A stretch of DNA of 64,000 nt from Mytilus edulis (GCF_963676685.1 NC_092349.1:81418604-81482603); one strand, 5' to 3'. Positions 11,370 through 21,991 are shown, counted from the stretch's first letter. The notes: a model not told the origin generated them from the letters alone. Made by a program: numbers and translations.

Positions 11370-13310
11370 ATAGAAAACTTCAAGCTAGTGTGGGGTCATG
11401 TCCGGTCACAGGCCGGACTCACCTGTTCAAGATTGTGTATTGCATGGTTGATTGCTGCTTTAGTGTCTTTTATTGATCATTCCGATCATAGTCAAATAAC
11501 TACAGAAATAGAGAAATAAATGAAGAAAAAAGAAAAATGAAAAATGGAAATACAATCTTTCAATTAAACACTTAATACAGTATATGTATATATAACTCGT
11601 ATACTCCCAGTCCGGGGTTATTTCAGGTCACGGTCCGGACTCGCCTAGTATTATTTCGTTGCTTCTCGGATAAAAGTCTTTTGTCAATTTTTTCGATGAC
11701 AATTTGATAAGGAAAAAGTTGAATGAATAAAAATGAATAAGTTCGTCTCATCAAATAATGTGTGAAGTTTTATATCTCTTATCGATGTCTATATTTTGCG
11801 AATACACCTAGTCCGGGGTTACTTCAGGTCACCATCCGGACTCGCCTATTACATTTCATTTTTTCGTTAAATGTCGGATAAATATCTTATAACTTTCTTA
11901 TGTATTACATGCTTGATCAAATGTCCCGTCAATATACTTTACGACAATAAACAGTTTACATACAGTTAGTCGTCGTAATGCAATACACGCAGGTATAGTA
12001 AACTTCAAGCTAGTCCGGGGTCATGTCAGGTCACAGTCCGGACTCACCTGTTCAAGAATGTGTATTACATTGTTGAACGCCCTTAAGTGTCGTTTGTTGA
12101 TTTTTCCGATGACAATCGAATAACTAAAGAAATATAGAAATGAATAAAGGAAAAGTAAAAAGCAAAAAGGGGAAAAAAATTTCAATTAAACAAATAATTT
12201 AGTATATTTATATACAATCCGTATACTCCTGGTCCGGGGTTATATCAGGTCACAGTCCGGACTCGCCTAATATTAATTTGTTGATTCTAAGGTAAACGTC
12301 TTTTATTAATGTTTCCGACGACAATACAATAATGAACAAGTTGAATGAATAAAAATGAATAAGTTCGTCTCATCAAATAATGTGTGAAGTTTTATATCTC
12401 TATCGATGTCTATATTTTGCGAATACACCTAGTCCGGGGTTACTTCAGGTCACCATCCGGACTCGCCTATTACATTTCATTTTTTCGTTAAATGTCGGAT
12501 AAATATCTTATATAACTTTCTTATGTATTACATGCTTGATCAAATGTCCCGTCAATATACTTTACGACAATAAACAGTTTACATACAGTTAGTCGTCGTA
12601 ATGCAATACACGCAGGTATAGTAAACTTCAAGCTAGTCCGGGGTCATGTCAGGTCACAGTCCGGACTCACCTGTTCAAGAATGTGTATTACATTGTTGAA
12701 CGCCCTTAAGTGTCGTTTGTTGATTTTTCCGATGACAATCGAATAACTAAAGAAATAGAGAAATGAATAAAGGAAAAGTAAAAAGCAAAAAGGGGAAAAA
12801 AATCTTTCAATTAAACAAATAATTTAGTATATTTATATACAATCCGTATACTCCTGGTCCGGGGTTATATCAGGTCACAGTCCGGACTCGCCTAATATTA
12901 ATTTGTTGATTCTAAGGTAAACGTCTTTTATTAATGTTTCCGACGACAATTTGATAAGGAAAAAGTTGAATGAATAAAAATGAATAAGTTCGTCTCATCA
13001 AATAATGTGTGAAGTTTTATATCTCTATCGATGTCTATATTTTGCGAATACACCTAGTCCGGGGTTACTTCAGGTCACCATCCGGACTCGCCTATTACAT
13101 TTCATTTTTTCGTTAAATGTCGGATAAATATCTTATATAACTTTCTTATGTATTACATGCTTGATCAAATGTCCCGTCAATATACTTTACGACAATAAAC
13201 AGTTTACATACAGTTAGTCGTCGTAATGCAATACACGCAGGTATAGTAAACTTCAAGCTAGTCCGGGGTCATGTCAGGTCACAGTCCGGACTCACCTGTT
13301 CAAGATTGTG
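11370..13310. repeat. Higher-order satellite: about ten ~205-bp monomers in a three-monomer, ~622-bp period
   Basis: The landmark gtccgggg...tccggac recurs at about 11394, 11610, 11810, 12014, 12231, 12431, 12635, 12857, 13057 and 13260. Three monomer types alternate, with inner words ggtcatgtcagg, ggttatatcagg and ggttacttcagg. The same type returns every 621-625 bp and is far more similar to itself than to its neighbours. Each core has an inverted gtccgg/ccggac pair around aggtca. The array ends at both sides within the same monomer type. Confidence 0.9.
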
Positions 13311-14029
13311 TATTACATGGATGATCTATCGCCGCTTAAATTTTATTGGAGCAACTCCAACTTTGTATCATCCAATCAGGAGCCGCAGAAGATTTTATTC
13401 AGAGTTACATCTTGGGGTAAAAAATATCCCGGTTAACGTATACGGCCTTGTAAACTTTTGCCACTCATTATATATAACACAAGCTTATTTCTGTATATCT
13501 TACCAAAGGAATACTACTGATACGGAGATTACGAGTGAATAATTCATAAGCGATGTATCTTAGTTTATTTTGACAATGGCTGCTGAAATAAAATTATTTC
13601 ACTATATTGAACATTTTTATTTATTATTTCATTATATCTCGGAGCTAATGCCCCTTTAAATCTAACTTACATACATGCTTGATTATGATTGCTAGTGTAG
13701 TCTTTGACAACTTTTGCGTGAAACATTGGATTGTTGAATTATTTTAATAGACTTTGTGATGACAATCAAATGAGCAAGTAAATCTTTATTTTTATTATTA
13801 TTTTACGGCAGAAAAAAATGGAGTGATTAAATAACAAGAAATTTGAAAAAAAGGGCAGGACAGGAGTTTTGAGTAAAATAAAATCAAATGGTAGATCCCT
13901 TATTTAAACACTGAATTACCAATAGCCTAAATGTAATGTATTTTGTAAGTAATTCCTGGTTGTGTCTTCTTTTTCTTTCCATTAAACCAATATCCTAAAG
14001 CGAGTGTAAACCTTTGTCAATAATTTATT

Positions 14030-14360
14030 CTGAGGAACAGTACTAGAGATCATAAGAATTTAGAGAAACAATTAATAGTCATAAGAATTCGGAGGAACAA
14101 TATAAGTCTTAGAGATTATAATAACTCGGAGGAACAATAAAAAGTCACAAGGCTTCTGAGGAACAGCAAGAGATCATAAGAATTCGGATGAACAATCAAA
14201 AGGCATAAGAATTCGGAGTAACAATAAAAAGTCATAAGAATTCTGAGGAACAATAAGATATAAGAATTTGGAGGAACAATAAGATATCATAAGAGTTCGG
14301 AGGAACAATAAGATATCATAAGAATTCGGAAGAACAATAAGAGATCATAGGAATTCTTAT
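14030..14360. repeat. Tandem repeat, ~30-bp unit (aagaattcggaggaacaata)
   Basis: About ten to eleven imperfect units of roughly 28-33 bp with the words gaattcggaggaacaata and agatcata. Non-coding minisatellite inside the foldback element. Confidence 0.85.
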
Positions 14361-14513
14361 GATACTAGTTGACAATTCATAACATATGTACAATTGGCTA
14401 ACGAAAGAGGTTTATATTGATGAATAGAAAGTGACATTCACCTGCAATTTACCTGTGCACAATCGGTGCAAATGAAAGATCGAAAGGTATAGAGAAATAT
14501 ATATTTACAATAT

Positions 14514-15309
14514 ATATGTTCCAGACCATACGAGTATTTGGATCGTACGCGTACGGTCTGGACCGTATACGTATACTCGTACAGTCCGACCATACGCGTA
14601 CGGTCGGACCGTATGAGTATACTCGTACGGTCCAGCTGACCATACATGTTTTGGTATCATATGTGTTAAATTTTAAAAAAAATAAACAATAACCAAAAAT
14701 TTGTAGCTTTAGTTCTCCAAAGATGCTATTTTTACATCAGATGGGTAAGTGAATAAGCGTACAATTGAAATTAAATGTTTGTTTAATTCTATATCTGAAT
14801 CCCATTTTTGTACTCTCGCTCCAGTTGACACTAACTACCACAAGGAATGTTATGTTTTTTTATTAATTTACATTTACATGTTTGCGGTCCATTCATGTTC
14901 CTTTGCATATGCATTTTTTTTTAAAGTTCACAAATATTATAAAACAATTGTCCTTGTACGTTTTGTTTACATCCGTTAACCTCAATTTCAATGAGCATAC
15001 TAGCCTTTAATTAATTACTGACATGCTAATTACAGGAGATTAACAGATTAAACTAGCGTGACCTTTTTAAAAAGTTAGAATATTAAGTTTTCATTTCAAT
15101 ATCATTTGAACTTTTTATATTAATTTGAGATATAAGATTTTTTTATCTGTTATTTACATTTGTATCTGATAAACTTGACCCTTGACTCTTCTTATTATTA
15201 GTTGGACCGTACGCGCGTACGGTCCGACCGTATGAGTATTTTGAAAAAGTACGCATACGGTCCAGACCGTACGCGTACGGTCCAAATACTCATACGGTCT
15301 GGAACATAT
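14514..15309. mobile_element. Nested foldback element, 796 bp, with 7-bp target duplication
   Basis: Terminal arms of about 125-130 bp start ATATGTTCCAGACC. They are made of nested palindromic modules such as ggaccgtacgcgtacggtcc, inverted between 14514-14640 and 15190-15309. Flanks are the exact direct repeat acaatat at 14507-14513 and 15310-15316. The 550-bp centre has only a short frame (14749-14979) with no recognisable domain. A 7-bp duplication and foldback arms are features of Galileo-like P-superfamily elements; this link is inference. Confidence 0.7.
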
Positions 15310-15419
15310 ACAATATTCAATAAATACAATTTGTACAAGACATGTTACAAAAATAATTAATAGGGGTGGCGTCACACTAGATAAAGCCAGGAGTTCACAC
15401 AGATTTATTTAGAGTTTTG

Positions 15420-15960
15420 ATAAATTTGCAGAGTTTTATCAACTTTACCTTCTTTTTTGATGACATTAATAATTTATACTTTAAAATATTTGGCTTTGTG
15501 TAGCTATACTTTTCTATGTAATTTTTCCTCTCCTTTTAAAAAAATTGGCATTCCAAAATAAAGTTCATTGTTTTTACACAGAGTACAGTTTCTATTTTGT
15601 CTGCTGGTGTTTAACCATCTACCAGCTTCAATGGGTAATTTATGATTCGTCGTTCTAAATCTGCAAAATTCTACAAGATTTTTGTTATCAAAAATATCTA
15701 AATAAGCTTCAGAACTAAATTATCTTTAAATACTTTCTTCTAACAGTAAGTGCCAATTCTGTTCAAATTGATCTTTTAGGTTTCTACTAACTGTAAGACG
15801 TAGCCAATTCAAATTAATAAAAGTTTGTGAATTCCAAATATGTTAAGCCACATTCATTCAAAATATTTTTTATGTTATCTAACCATACAAATTTGTCTCC
15901 ATTTACAAATGACAATTGAAAACATAAGTTATAGACAATTTTTGACAATTTTGACTCCTT
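15420..15960 (-). pseudogene. Decayed LINE ORF2 C-terminal fragment
   Basis: The minus strand, with stops, reads a recognisable LINE tail: WLDNIKNILNECGL near 15860, then RFRTTNHKLPIEAGRW followed by CTLC near 15580-15660. This is the region after the reverse transcriptase, with the NHKLPIEAGRW-type motif and Cys residues common in invertebrate non-LTR elements. In-frame stops and missing conserved Cys/His show it is dead. It lies inside the foldback element. Confidence 0.7.
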
Positions 15961-16502
15961 TCCAGAAAGAATTTTACCCTAGAATGATATCATTCTATTT
16001 TTTTTATGTCAATTTCTAAAGCACAAGTTTAGACTAAATTCGTAAATTTCGATAAATGTTTATGAAGAGGGAGAAATTAACCGTCATATACTATTTATAG
16101 ACGTAAGACAGAAAAGTCCTAATAATTTCAAAATCTATTTATACAGTTTCTTAGAGAAATATAAACACACCGGTGAATTATTTAGAAAAGTAGGAATTCT
16201 ATTTGTCCCTTAATGTCTAGAAGAAGAAAACAATACACAAAAAAAAATATAACCTCAAATGTTTCAAACTATTGTGCTTTACTCTTCCTATGAAAATAAT
16301 TTAATTTGCTTTCATTGATAATAAAAAGATTTGATTAATTTCCATAAAACAATAACGACATAGGAATTATTATATATCTCTTTCTTACTTTACTTTACTC
16401 TTTTTTGTTCAATTTTACGCTCGGAATGTGGATTGTTTTTAATTTATATATACTGTAACTTATTATATGACAGTCATCTTAAAAAAAATCAAAGTGGTAA
16501 AA

Positions 16503-16615
16503 AACCCACAGTCCGGGTCCGGCATTCAGTCCGGGTCCGGCGGCCAGTCCGGGTCCGGGTTTCATACCAAAGTCCGGGTCCGGAGTCCGGTCCGGTCCGG
16601 GTTTCAGTGCGTACC
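16503..16615 (-). repeat. Right arm of the foldback element
   Basis: Reverse complement of 9190-9300, with the words cagtccgggtccggcattc and tttcataccaaagtccggg. Overlapping short frames on both strands here are by-products of the GC-rich repeat and not genes. Confidence 0.85.
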
Positions 16616-16864
16616 AACAGGAAGTGGTTGCGTAATGAATCTGAAAACTTATCACAAGATATAGACGACTTCAATAAACCTTATAGAAATCCTTATAATA
16701 AAGTTCATGAAAAAAATGCTACGAAAATATTCATGGGCCGGAGGGATGAACTGACGGACAGACTGACGGATGAACGGTTGGAAGGACGGACAAACAGAGG
16801 TAAACCAGTATACCCCACTTTTTTAAGCGGCGGTATAATGATTGGATCAACATAAAGACTTTAC

Positions 16865-16872
16865 AACAATAA
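16865..16872. repeat. Target-site duplication (left), aacaataa
   Basis: Exact 8-bp direct repeat with 25028-25035, abutting both ends of the P-like element. Eight bases is the duplication length of P-superfamily transposons. Confidence 0.9.
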
Positions 16873-17478
16873 CACAGGTACTTGAGGACAGGACCCTATA
16901 GGAGCCTTGTGATGCCCCCCTCCCCCTTTTTTTTTTTTTTTTAATCGAGCAAAAATATCATTATTTTCGCTTATATTCAGCTCTCTGTATGCTATTTATC
17001 ACTTCAAATGCAAGGAATACTATCAAATACCAGTTTCTAAAATTTGGGGTTTCTGATATATGTATAGGCGGAAAGGTAAGTCACTCAGGTTTGTTTACAT
17101 TGAGGTACTGCTCGGGATATTTCTTGAAATTTTCTATTAAATTATGTCCTACCTGTTCCAATATCGTATTTCTTCTTCGCCATATATATTATCCTCACTG
17201 AAAACATACATAAATAATCAAAATACAGGTATAAAGTCCTCCTCTGGGACACTTTTCACTCGCGATTTGAATATTTTCAACCACATTTTAGTAGAAGCTA
17301 CGGAAGTGACATCGCTAGCGACATCTGTGCGGTATTTTCAAAAGGGCGGTAACCATTTCACATGTTACCTATTCTGTAACTCCCTCCTAAATCAAGAGAA
17401 CCATAATCACTCCCGATCGATCGATTTCCGAATGGCAATGACGACAACGGTAAAACGCGAGAATTCCGAATATATTTT
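16873..17478 (+). repeat. Left 606-bp terminal inverted repeat of the P-like element
   Basis: Runs from CACAGGTACTTG to gaatatatttt and is matched by 24422-25027 reversed, with the same length. It contains a C-run/T-run at 16915-16942, a consensus splice donor gtaagt at 17076-17081 and the palindromic gatcgatcgat at about 17417. The inner border falls 37 bp before the helicase ATG, suggesting it carries that gene's promoter. Confidence 0.93.
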
Positions 17479-17515
17479 GCGGGAAATTTTATAACAACAG
17501 ACAACAACAACAATA

Positions 17516-20500
17516 ATGGATGAAGACCAGAAATTCGCATTCAATTTGGCCGTTAATGGCCATAATTTACTGATTTCAGGCCAAGCAGGCACTGGTAAGA
17601 CATTTCTTGTTGAGAAAATTGTTGAATTTATGAGATATAGTCAAAAGAAAAACGTCTCTATCGTGTGTTCAACTGGTATCGCTGCCACACACTACGGCAA
17701 CCTAGGTGCACAAACACTTCACAAGTGGTCAGGAATAAGGGACGGAAGGTATTTAATAGAGGAAATTGTTCATTTACTTAGAACAGATGAGAGATACACA
17801 GTTGCCAAATCCAATATTGAATCTGTTGAAACTTTAATTATTGATGAGATTTCAATGGTTAGCTCTAAAGTTTTAAATCAGGTCCAGGTTTTGTGTAGGC
17901 AAATTAGGAACTCTCCAGATATATTTGGAAACATTCAAGTTATTCTTGTAGGAGATTTTTATCAGCTTCCACCAGTTTCAAATGAACTGTATGGTGACCC
18001 TGGCAACCTCTGTTTTCGTTTACCATGGTTTGAGAGTTATTTCCCCCACAAGATCAATTTACATATTGTACACCGACAAGACGAACATAATTTGATAACA
18101 TGTATTAATGAATTAGAGGTTGGGGATCCTTCAGATGAATCAGTAGCATTTCTACAATCATTAAATAGACCTCTGCAGGATGAAGCAGGCAGTGTCCAAC
18201 TTTTTGCTAGAAACATTGACGTTGATATGTTCAATTATAATAAACTAAATCAAATACAAGGAGAGCTTCAAACATACCATTCAGTAGATGAAGGTTCTGC
18301 ACACTATATAAACAAGTTTTTAGCGCCAAAGAATTTAGGGCTAAAGGTAGGGTGTCCTGTTATGTTGATCAAAAATCTTAGTGATGTTTTAGTGAATGGT
18401 GTTCGTGGTATTGCTGTTCAACTGCATAATAAATCTGTTGATGTTAATTTCAAAATTGGTGAGAAAATAGTTACGGCAAATATTGGAGCAGAAATTTTTT
18501 CCACTTATGATCCTGTTGGGAAAATTATTATTGCAAAGCGCATTCAACTGCCATTAAAATTAGCTTATGCACTTACAATTCATAAAGCCCAAGGTATGAG
18601 TTTAGAAAATGTAACAGTAAATTGCCAACACAGTGTTCAACCAGGTCAATTAGGTGTCGCAGTGGGAAGAGCAGTGTCTGTAAATGGTTTAAAAGTAGTC
18701 AATTTCAAAAAACATCTTTGCAAAAAGCATCCAGGATATGTATTGAACTTTTATGAATCATTCAGTGTAGGTGAGCTTAACCAAGATTTAACATGTTGCC
18801 GAAATAAAACTCAACTTGAAAAACTTTCATATTCAGAAACTGAATCAGCTTCTAGTGATAGTGATGCATGCAGCAAAACATTTGAGAAAGATTTTATTGA
18901 TTTTGATAATGATTCAGATTTTTCAGATTCTGAAATAGAAAAACTTGAATTTTTAGATACAATTTTAACTGATGACAACCAGAAAGTATTCTCTACTGAT
19001 CCTCTCCCTTCAAAGCTGGCCTTTGACAATGTTTTATTAGAATTTTTGGATACCCCTGCAGAAGAGCAGATCTTATATTTTAAAGAATTAATTCTTAAAA
19101 ACTTTAATTTATTCAATGATTGGTTTGATCAGCAGGCATCAATTATTGATGACATAGGGCTGAACTGCTTCCCTGAAGATAAGGATAAATACACTCAGAA
19201 GCATAGGAATGATTTTTTTATTAAATTCAATAAACACATAAATTCAGAAGAATATGAATGTAGCACTTCTGTTCTGCTTAAAAAGTATGAACTACAAGAA
19301 TTGAAAGGTCCAGCTTATAGACTTTTAACATCTGTATTATTTTACATTGAAAGAAAGTTTTTTGAAACTTTATCTTCTCATCTGCATCTGACTTCACCTG
19401 AACCCTTACCTAAACCATCTTTAACTCAAGAGTTAGATCCTGCTGGAAAGGGCAAAATTAGATATATCAGTGGGTATGTGATTGCAAAATTAAAGCACAA
19501 TTTGTCACAGAAGATAAGAAACTCATTATTTGCAAAAGGTAAAGAAAAGGAACTGAAAGATTTACAAAATAAAATGAACATTTTGAATTCAATGTGCTGT
19601 ACCTTTGGTGAGTTAGTAGATGTATCTACTGATAAAACTAGTTTAGATGAAATTAAGCGTAAACAAAATCAGCGTGAGGGACTAACAAATATTTCTGACT
19701 CTGCTTTTGATTTTTTTCAAAAGCTTGAAATTCAATGCCGCCAAAAATTGACCCATGAAAATTTAGTCATATATGGTAAAAATTTGTATAATGATTCTTT
19801 AAAGCAACTGTTTGATGACTACGAGTTATATGAGGCATGGTTAATGTGCGTGACCTCATCCGTTACCACCTCTTCTGAGGATGAATGTGAGAATGACCAT
19901 GACATTCGCACATTACTTAATTCCATGGCAACAGCTGTTGACAACTTTCTCATTTTATTCCAGTCAGTTGTGACTTTGTTTCTGAAAGTAAGCTTGAGTC
20001 AGTTTAGAAGAGATTTTCTGGCTTTTTTAAAAAGAGAAAAAGGAAAGGCATTGAGAAAAAAAGTGACTGAAAAGGGAAAGAAATCTATCAAAAAGTTTGA
20101 CATGAAATTTTATACCGAAGACAAATCAACCAATAAACAGTCATCCTTCTTGCGTCTTAAATCAGAACTTCTTCAGAATCCAAAATATTTAAATGACTAC
20201 TCTTTCACCAAAAAAGACTTATTACTAATTTGCAAAGACATTAAAATTAAAATTTCCTCCCAGAAAAGGAAAGAAGAAATTACCAATGTTTTGGCAAAGA
20301 AAATATTAGATAGTGATACATGTATTGAAACTCTAAATATACCTGATTCTTATGAACCTCAGCCCGGACCTAGTGGGATCTCTCAGTCTGTGCCTGTCTC
20401 TGAACAATCAGTGCATGATGACATGATTGGGCCCTCTGGCTCTCTACATGTTTCTTCTGAACCAGAAACTAGTTTGTCTGGGACTGCTCCTTCAACACTG

Positions 20501-20770
20501 ACTAAAACAAAAAGGACAAGAAATTATGGCAAAAAAAAATCTAAAGGAAAGGGGAAAGGAAAAGGGAAAAAAACCAAGAAAGTAGAAGAGACAATAGAGG
20601 ATGAAAATTGTGCTATATGTAATAAAACATATATAGACGGTGAAGATTGGATTAATTGTGATGTTTGCACATTATGGTTTCATCGGCAATGTGTTAATTT
20701 AGAGGATGAAGCAGAATGGGCATGTTTGACTGAGGAGGACGGGTCATTCACTTGTCCCTTGTGCTTATAA
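17516..20770 (+). CDS. Pif1-family helicase with SAP-like segment and C-terminal PHD finger (transposon gene)
   Basis: 1084 aa, single exon. Residues 1-400 form a superfamily 1B (Pif1/RecD-type) 5'-3' helicase core: Walker A GQAGTGKT (22-29), Walker B LIIDEIS (107-113), motif III GDFYQLPPV (146-154), KLAYALTIHKAQG (348-360) and VAVGRAVS (381-388). An acidic Ser-rich linker follows (440-475). Residues 645-745 (KIRYISGYVIAKL, then REGLTNISDSAFDFF) recall the tail segment of P/THAP-type transposases. Residues 897-930 look like a SAP DNA-binding helix pair. A Lys/Gly-rich basic tract (1000-1021) precedes a C4HC3 PHD finger (1032-1083; CAIC, CDVC, HRQC, CPLC). By family it should unwind DNA and perhaps read chromatin, plausibly aiding transposition or its repair; that role is inference. 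The start is the first ATG, 37 bp inside the terminal repeat. It converges on the transposase gene. Confidence 0.93.
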   Translation: MDEDQKFAFNLAVNGHNLLISGQAGTGKTFLVEKIVEFMRYSQKKNVSIVCSTGIAATHYGNLGAQTLHKWSGIRDGRYLIEEIVHLLRTDERYTVAKSNIESVETLIIDEISMVSSKVLNQVQVLCRQIRNSPDIFGNIQVILVGDFYQLPPVSNELYGDPGNLCFRLPWFESYFPHKINLHIVHRQDEHNLITCINELEVGDPSDESVAFLQSLNRPLQDEAGSVQLFARNIDVDMFNYNKLNQIQGELQTYHSVDEGSAHYINKFLAPKNLGLKVGCPVMLIKNLSDVLVNGVRGIAVQLHNKSVDVNFKIGEKIVTANIGAEIFSTYDPVGKIIIAKRIQLPLKLAYALTIHKAQGMSLENVTVNCQHSVQPGQLGVAVGRAVSVNGLKVVNFKKHLCKKHPGYVLNFYESFSVGELNQDLTCCRNKTQLEKLSYSETESASSDSDACSKTFEKDFIDFDNDSDFSDSEIEKLEFLDTILTDDNQKVFSTDPLPSKLAFDNVLLEFLDTPAEEQILYFKELILKNFNLFNDWFDQQASIIDDIGLNCFPEDKDKYTQKHRNDFFIKFNKHINSEEYECSTSVLLKKYELQELKGPAYRLLTSVLFYIERKFFETLSSHLHLTSPEPLPKPSLTQELDPAGKGKIRYISGYVIAKLKHNLSQKIRNSLFAKGKEKELKDLQNKMNILNSMCCTFGELVDVSTDKTSLDEIKRKQNQREGLTNISDSAFDFFQKLEIQCRQKLTHENLVIYGKNLYNDSLKQLFDDYELYEAWLMCVTSSVTTSSEDECENDHDIRTLLNSMATAVDNFLILFQSVVTLFLKVSLSQFRRDFLAFLKREKGKALRKKVTEKGKKSIKKFDMKFYTEDKSTNKQSSFLRLKSELLQNPKYLNDYSFTKKDLLLICKDIKIKISSQKRKEEITNVLAKKILDSDTCIETLNIPDSYEPQPGPSGISQSVPVSEQSVHDDMIGPSGSLHVSSEPETSLSGTAPSTLTKTKRTRNYGKKKSKGKGKGKGKKTKKVEETIEDENCAICNKTYIDGEDWINCDVCTLWFHRQCVNLEDEAEWACLTEEDGSFTCPLCL

Positions 20771-20774
20771 TAAA
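20769..20774 (+). terminator. Polyadenylation signal AATAAA overlapping the helicase stop codon
   Basis: The hexamer begins inside the TAA stop (20768-20770). If used, the transcript would have almost no 3' UTR beyond the usual 10-30 bases and would stay well clear of the opposing transposase gene. Confidence 0.55.
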
Positions 20775-21010
20775 GTAAGCAAGTATACTTGATTATGTTA
20801 AGGAACTAGATAATTCCAAGTTAAAAGAGGGGTTAGAGAAAATAATTTGGAGGGTTTTCTTTTTTTAATACAAACTCATTTTGAAATTTCTCTCAAATTA
20901 AGAATGATGGTTGAATAAAAGCTTCTGTTAATAATGGATTTTTTTTTGCAATAGGAGGGAAAGGGGTATGGTTCTTTAAAAAATATAGCAAGCCAAAATG
21001 TTGTTTTTTT

Positions 21011-21127
21011 AAATGACAGCTCTTTCACAAAAAAGACTTATTACTAATTTGCAAAGACATTACAATTACAATTTCCTCCAAGAAAAGGAAAGAAGAAATT
21101 ACAGATGTTTTGGCAAAGAAAATATTA
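21011..21127 (+). repeat. Duplicated fragment of the helicase gene (SAP-like region)
   Basis: About 117 bp nearly identical to 20191-20308 of the helicase gene (the segment coding around residues 893-931), now lying 240 bp after its stop. It has small substitutions (acattacaattacaat versus acattaaaattaaaat). It is not part of an open gene and is a partial tandem duplication within the element. Confidence 0.85.
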
Positions 21128-21232
21128 TTTCAACACTGATGTCCAATTGATCCAATCTTCACCATCTATATATGTTATAATACATCTAACACAATTTTCA
21201 TTTTATTAACTTGATTCTTTTTTTCAGAAAAT

Positions 21233-21278
21233 GTGTGTGTGTGTGTGTTTGTGGGGGGGGGGGGGGGGGGGGGGGAGG
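21233..21278. repeat. Simple repeat: (TG)n followed by a long G run
   Basis: Alternating tg then more than 20 consecutive g. Likely unstable and a possible G-quadruplex between the two convergent transposon genes. Confidence 0.9.
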
Positions 21279-21430
21279 TGATTTTTTTCCTCCTTACTCT
21301 TATAATAAAAGTAAACCAATAATTACCTTTTAAAGAAAACAAATCTCAATAAACCTTATTTTGAAATTATAAGAAGATCTTTTGAGCTTCAACCATTAAC
21401 CCTGCCACATTATGTATGTACATTGTATGT

Positions 21431-21715
21431 GCCTGTCCCAAGTCAGGAGCCTGTAATTCAGTGGTTGTCATTTGTTGCTGTATTACATATGGGTTTTTTG
21501 ATATTTTTTTGTACATAAATTAGGCCGTTAGTTTTGTCTTTTGAATTGTTTTACATTTGTCATTTCTTGCCTTTTATAGCTGACTATGCCGTATGGGCTT
21601 TGCTCATTGTTGAAGGAAGTATAGTAACATATTATACATGTAGTTGTTAATTTCTGTGTCATTTGGTCTCTTGTGAAGAGTTGTCTCATTGGCAATCACA
21701 CCACATCTTTTTTTT
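21431..21715 (-). repeat. SINE-like repeat family C inside the P-like element
   Basis: Begins at the plus-strand edge with gtcccaagtcaggagcctgt and ends with attggcaatcacaccacatc. It matches 49001-49270 in the same orientation and the reverse of 10619-10800. It is a nested copy in the gap between the transposon genes. Confidence 0.75.
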
Positions 21716-21888
21716 TATTCAAACTACTAAATTCAGCATGTTCAGTATGAGTAATTTGTTCTGTAGTATTGAATATACTTTTTCAATCTAAATTTGAATT
21801 ATACATGTATCTCATCACTTACAGTACTCTCCCTTTCATCACACAAAAGCGCCATAATAAATGGCAGCTAGTAATGAAATTGTTCTTA

Positions 21889-21894
21889 TTTATT
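21889..21894 (-). terminator. Polyadenylation signal for the transposase gene
   Basis: AATAAA on the minus strand about 100 bp after the transposase stop. It is the nearest such hexamer downstream; usage is not shown. Confidence 0.45.
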
Positions 21895-21991
21895 TTATGC
21901 ATGCATTATATTTGTGACATTTCTTTTTAATTTCAGGACTACATGAAAACAGATAAAGTGTACATAATGTATATATTGGAAGTGACTTATT

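Larger units (their letters stand above)
9190..16615. mobile_element. Foldback-like DNA element, 7.4 kb, with 9-bp target-site duplication
   Basis: The ends are inverted repeats starting GGTACG(T/C)ACTGAAACCCGG (9190 inward and 16615 inward). They are immediately flanked by the exact 9-bp direct repeat aacaggaag at 9181-9189 and 16616-16624. The arms, about 110 bp each, are GC-rich and made of ccggacccggact-like units, unlike the AT-rich surroundings. Inside are a SINE-like copy (10619), a satellite array (11.37-13.31 kb), a 30-bp tandem repeat (14.03 kb), a nested foldback element (14514) and a LINE remnant (15.4 kb). No transposase is recognisable, so it is probably non-autonomous. A 9-bp duplication with arms made of short repeats recalls Drosophila FB elements; Mutator-type elements also make 9-bp duplications. 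Assignment to either is inference. Confidence 0.75.

Noticed and set aside
16433..16855. 140-aa frame rich in RVRxxVRVR
   Set aside because: Produced by the GC-rich repeat arm of the foldback element; frames exist on both strands and no domain or splice context supports it.
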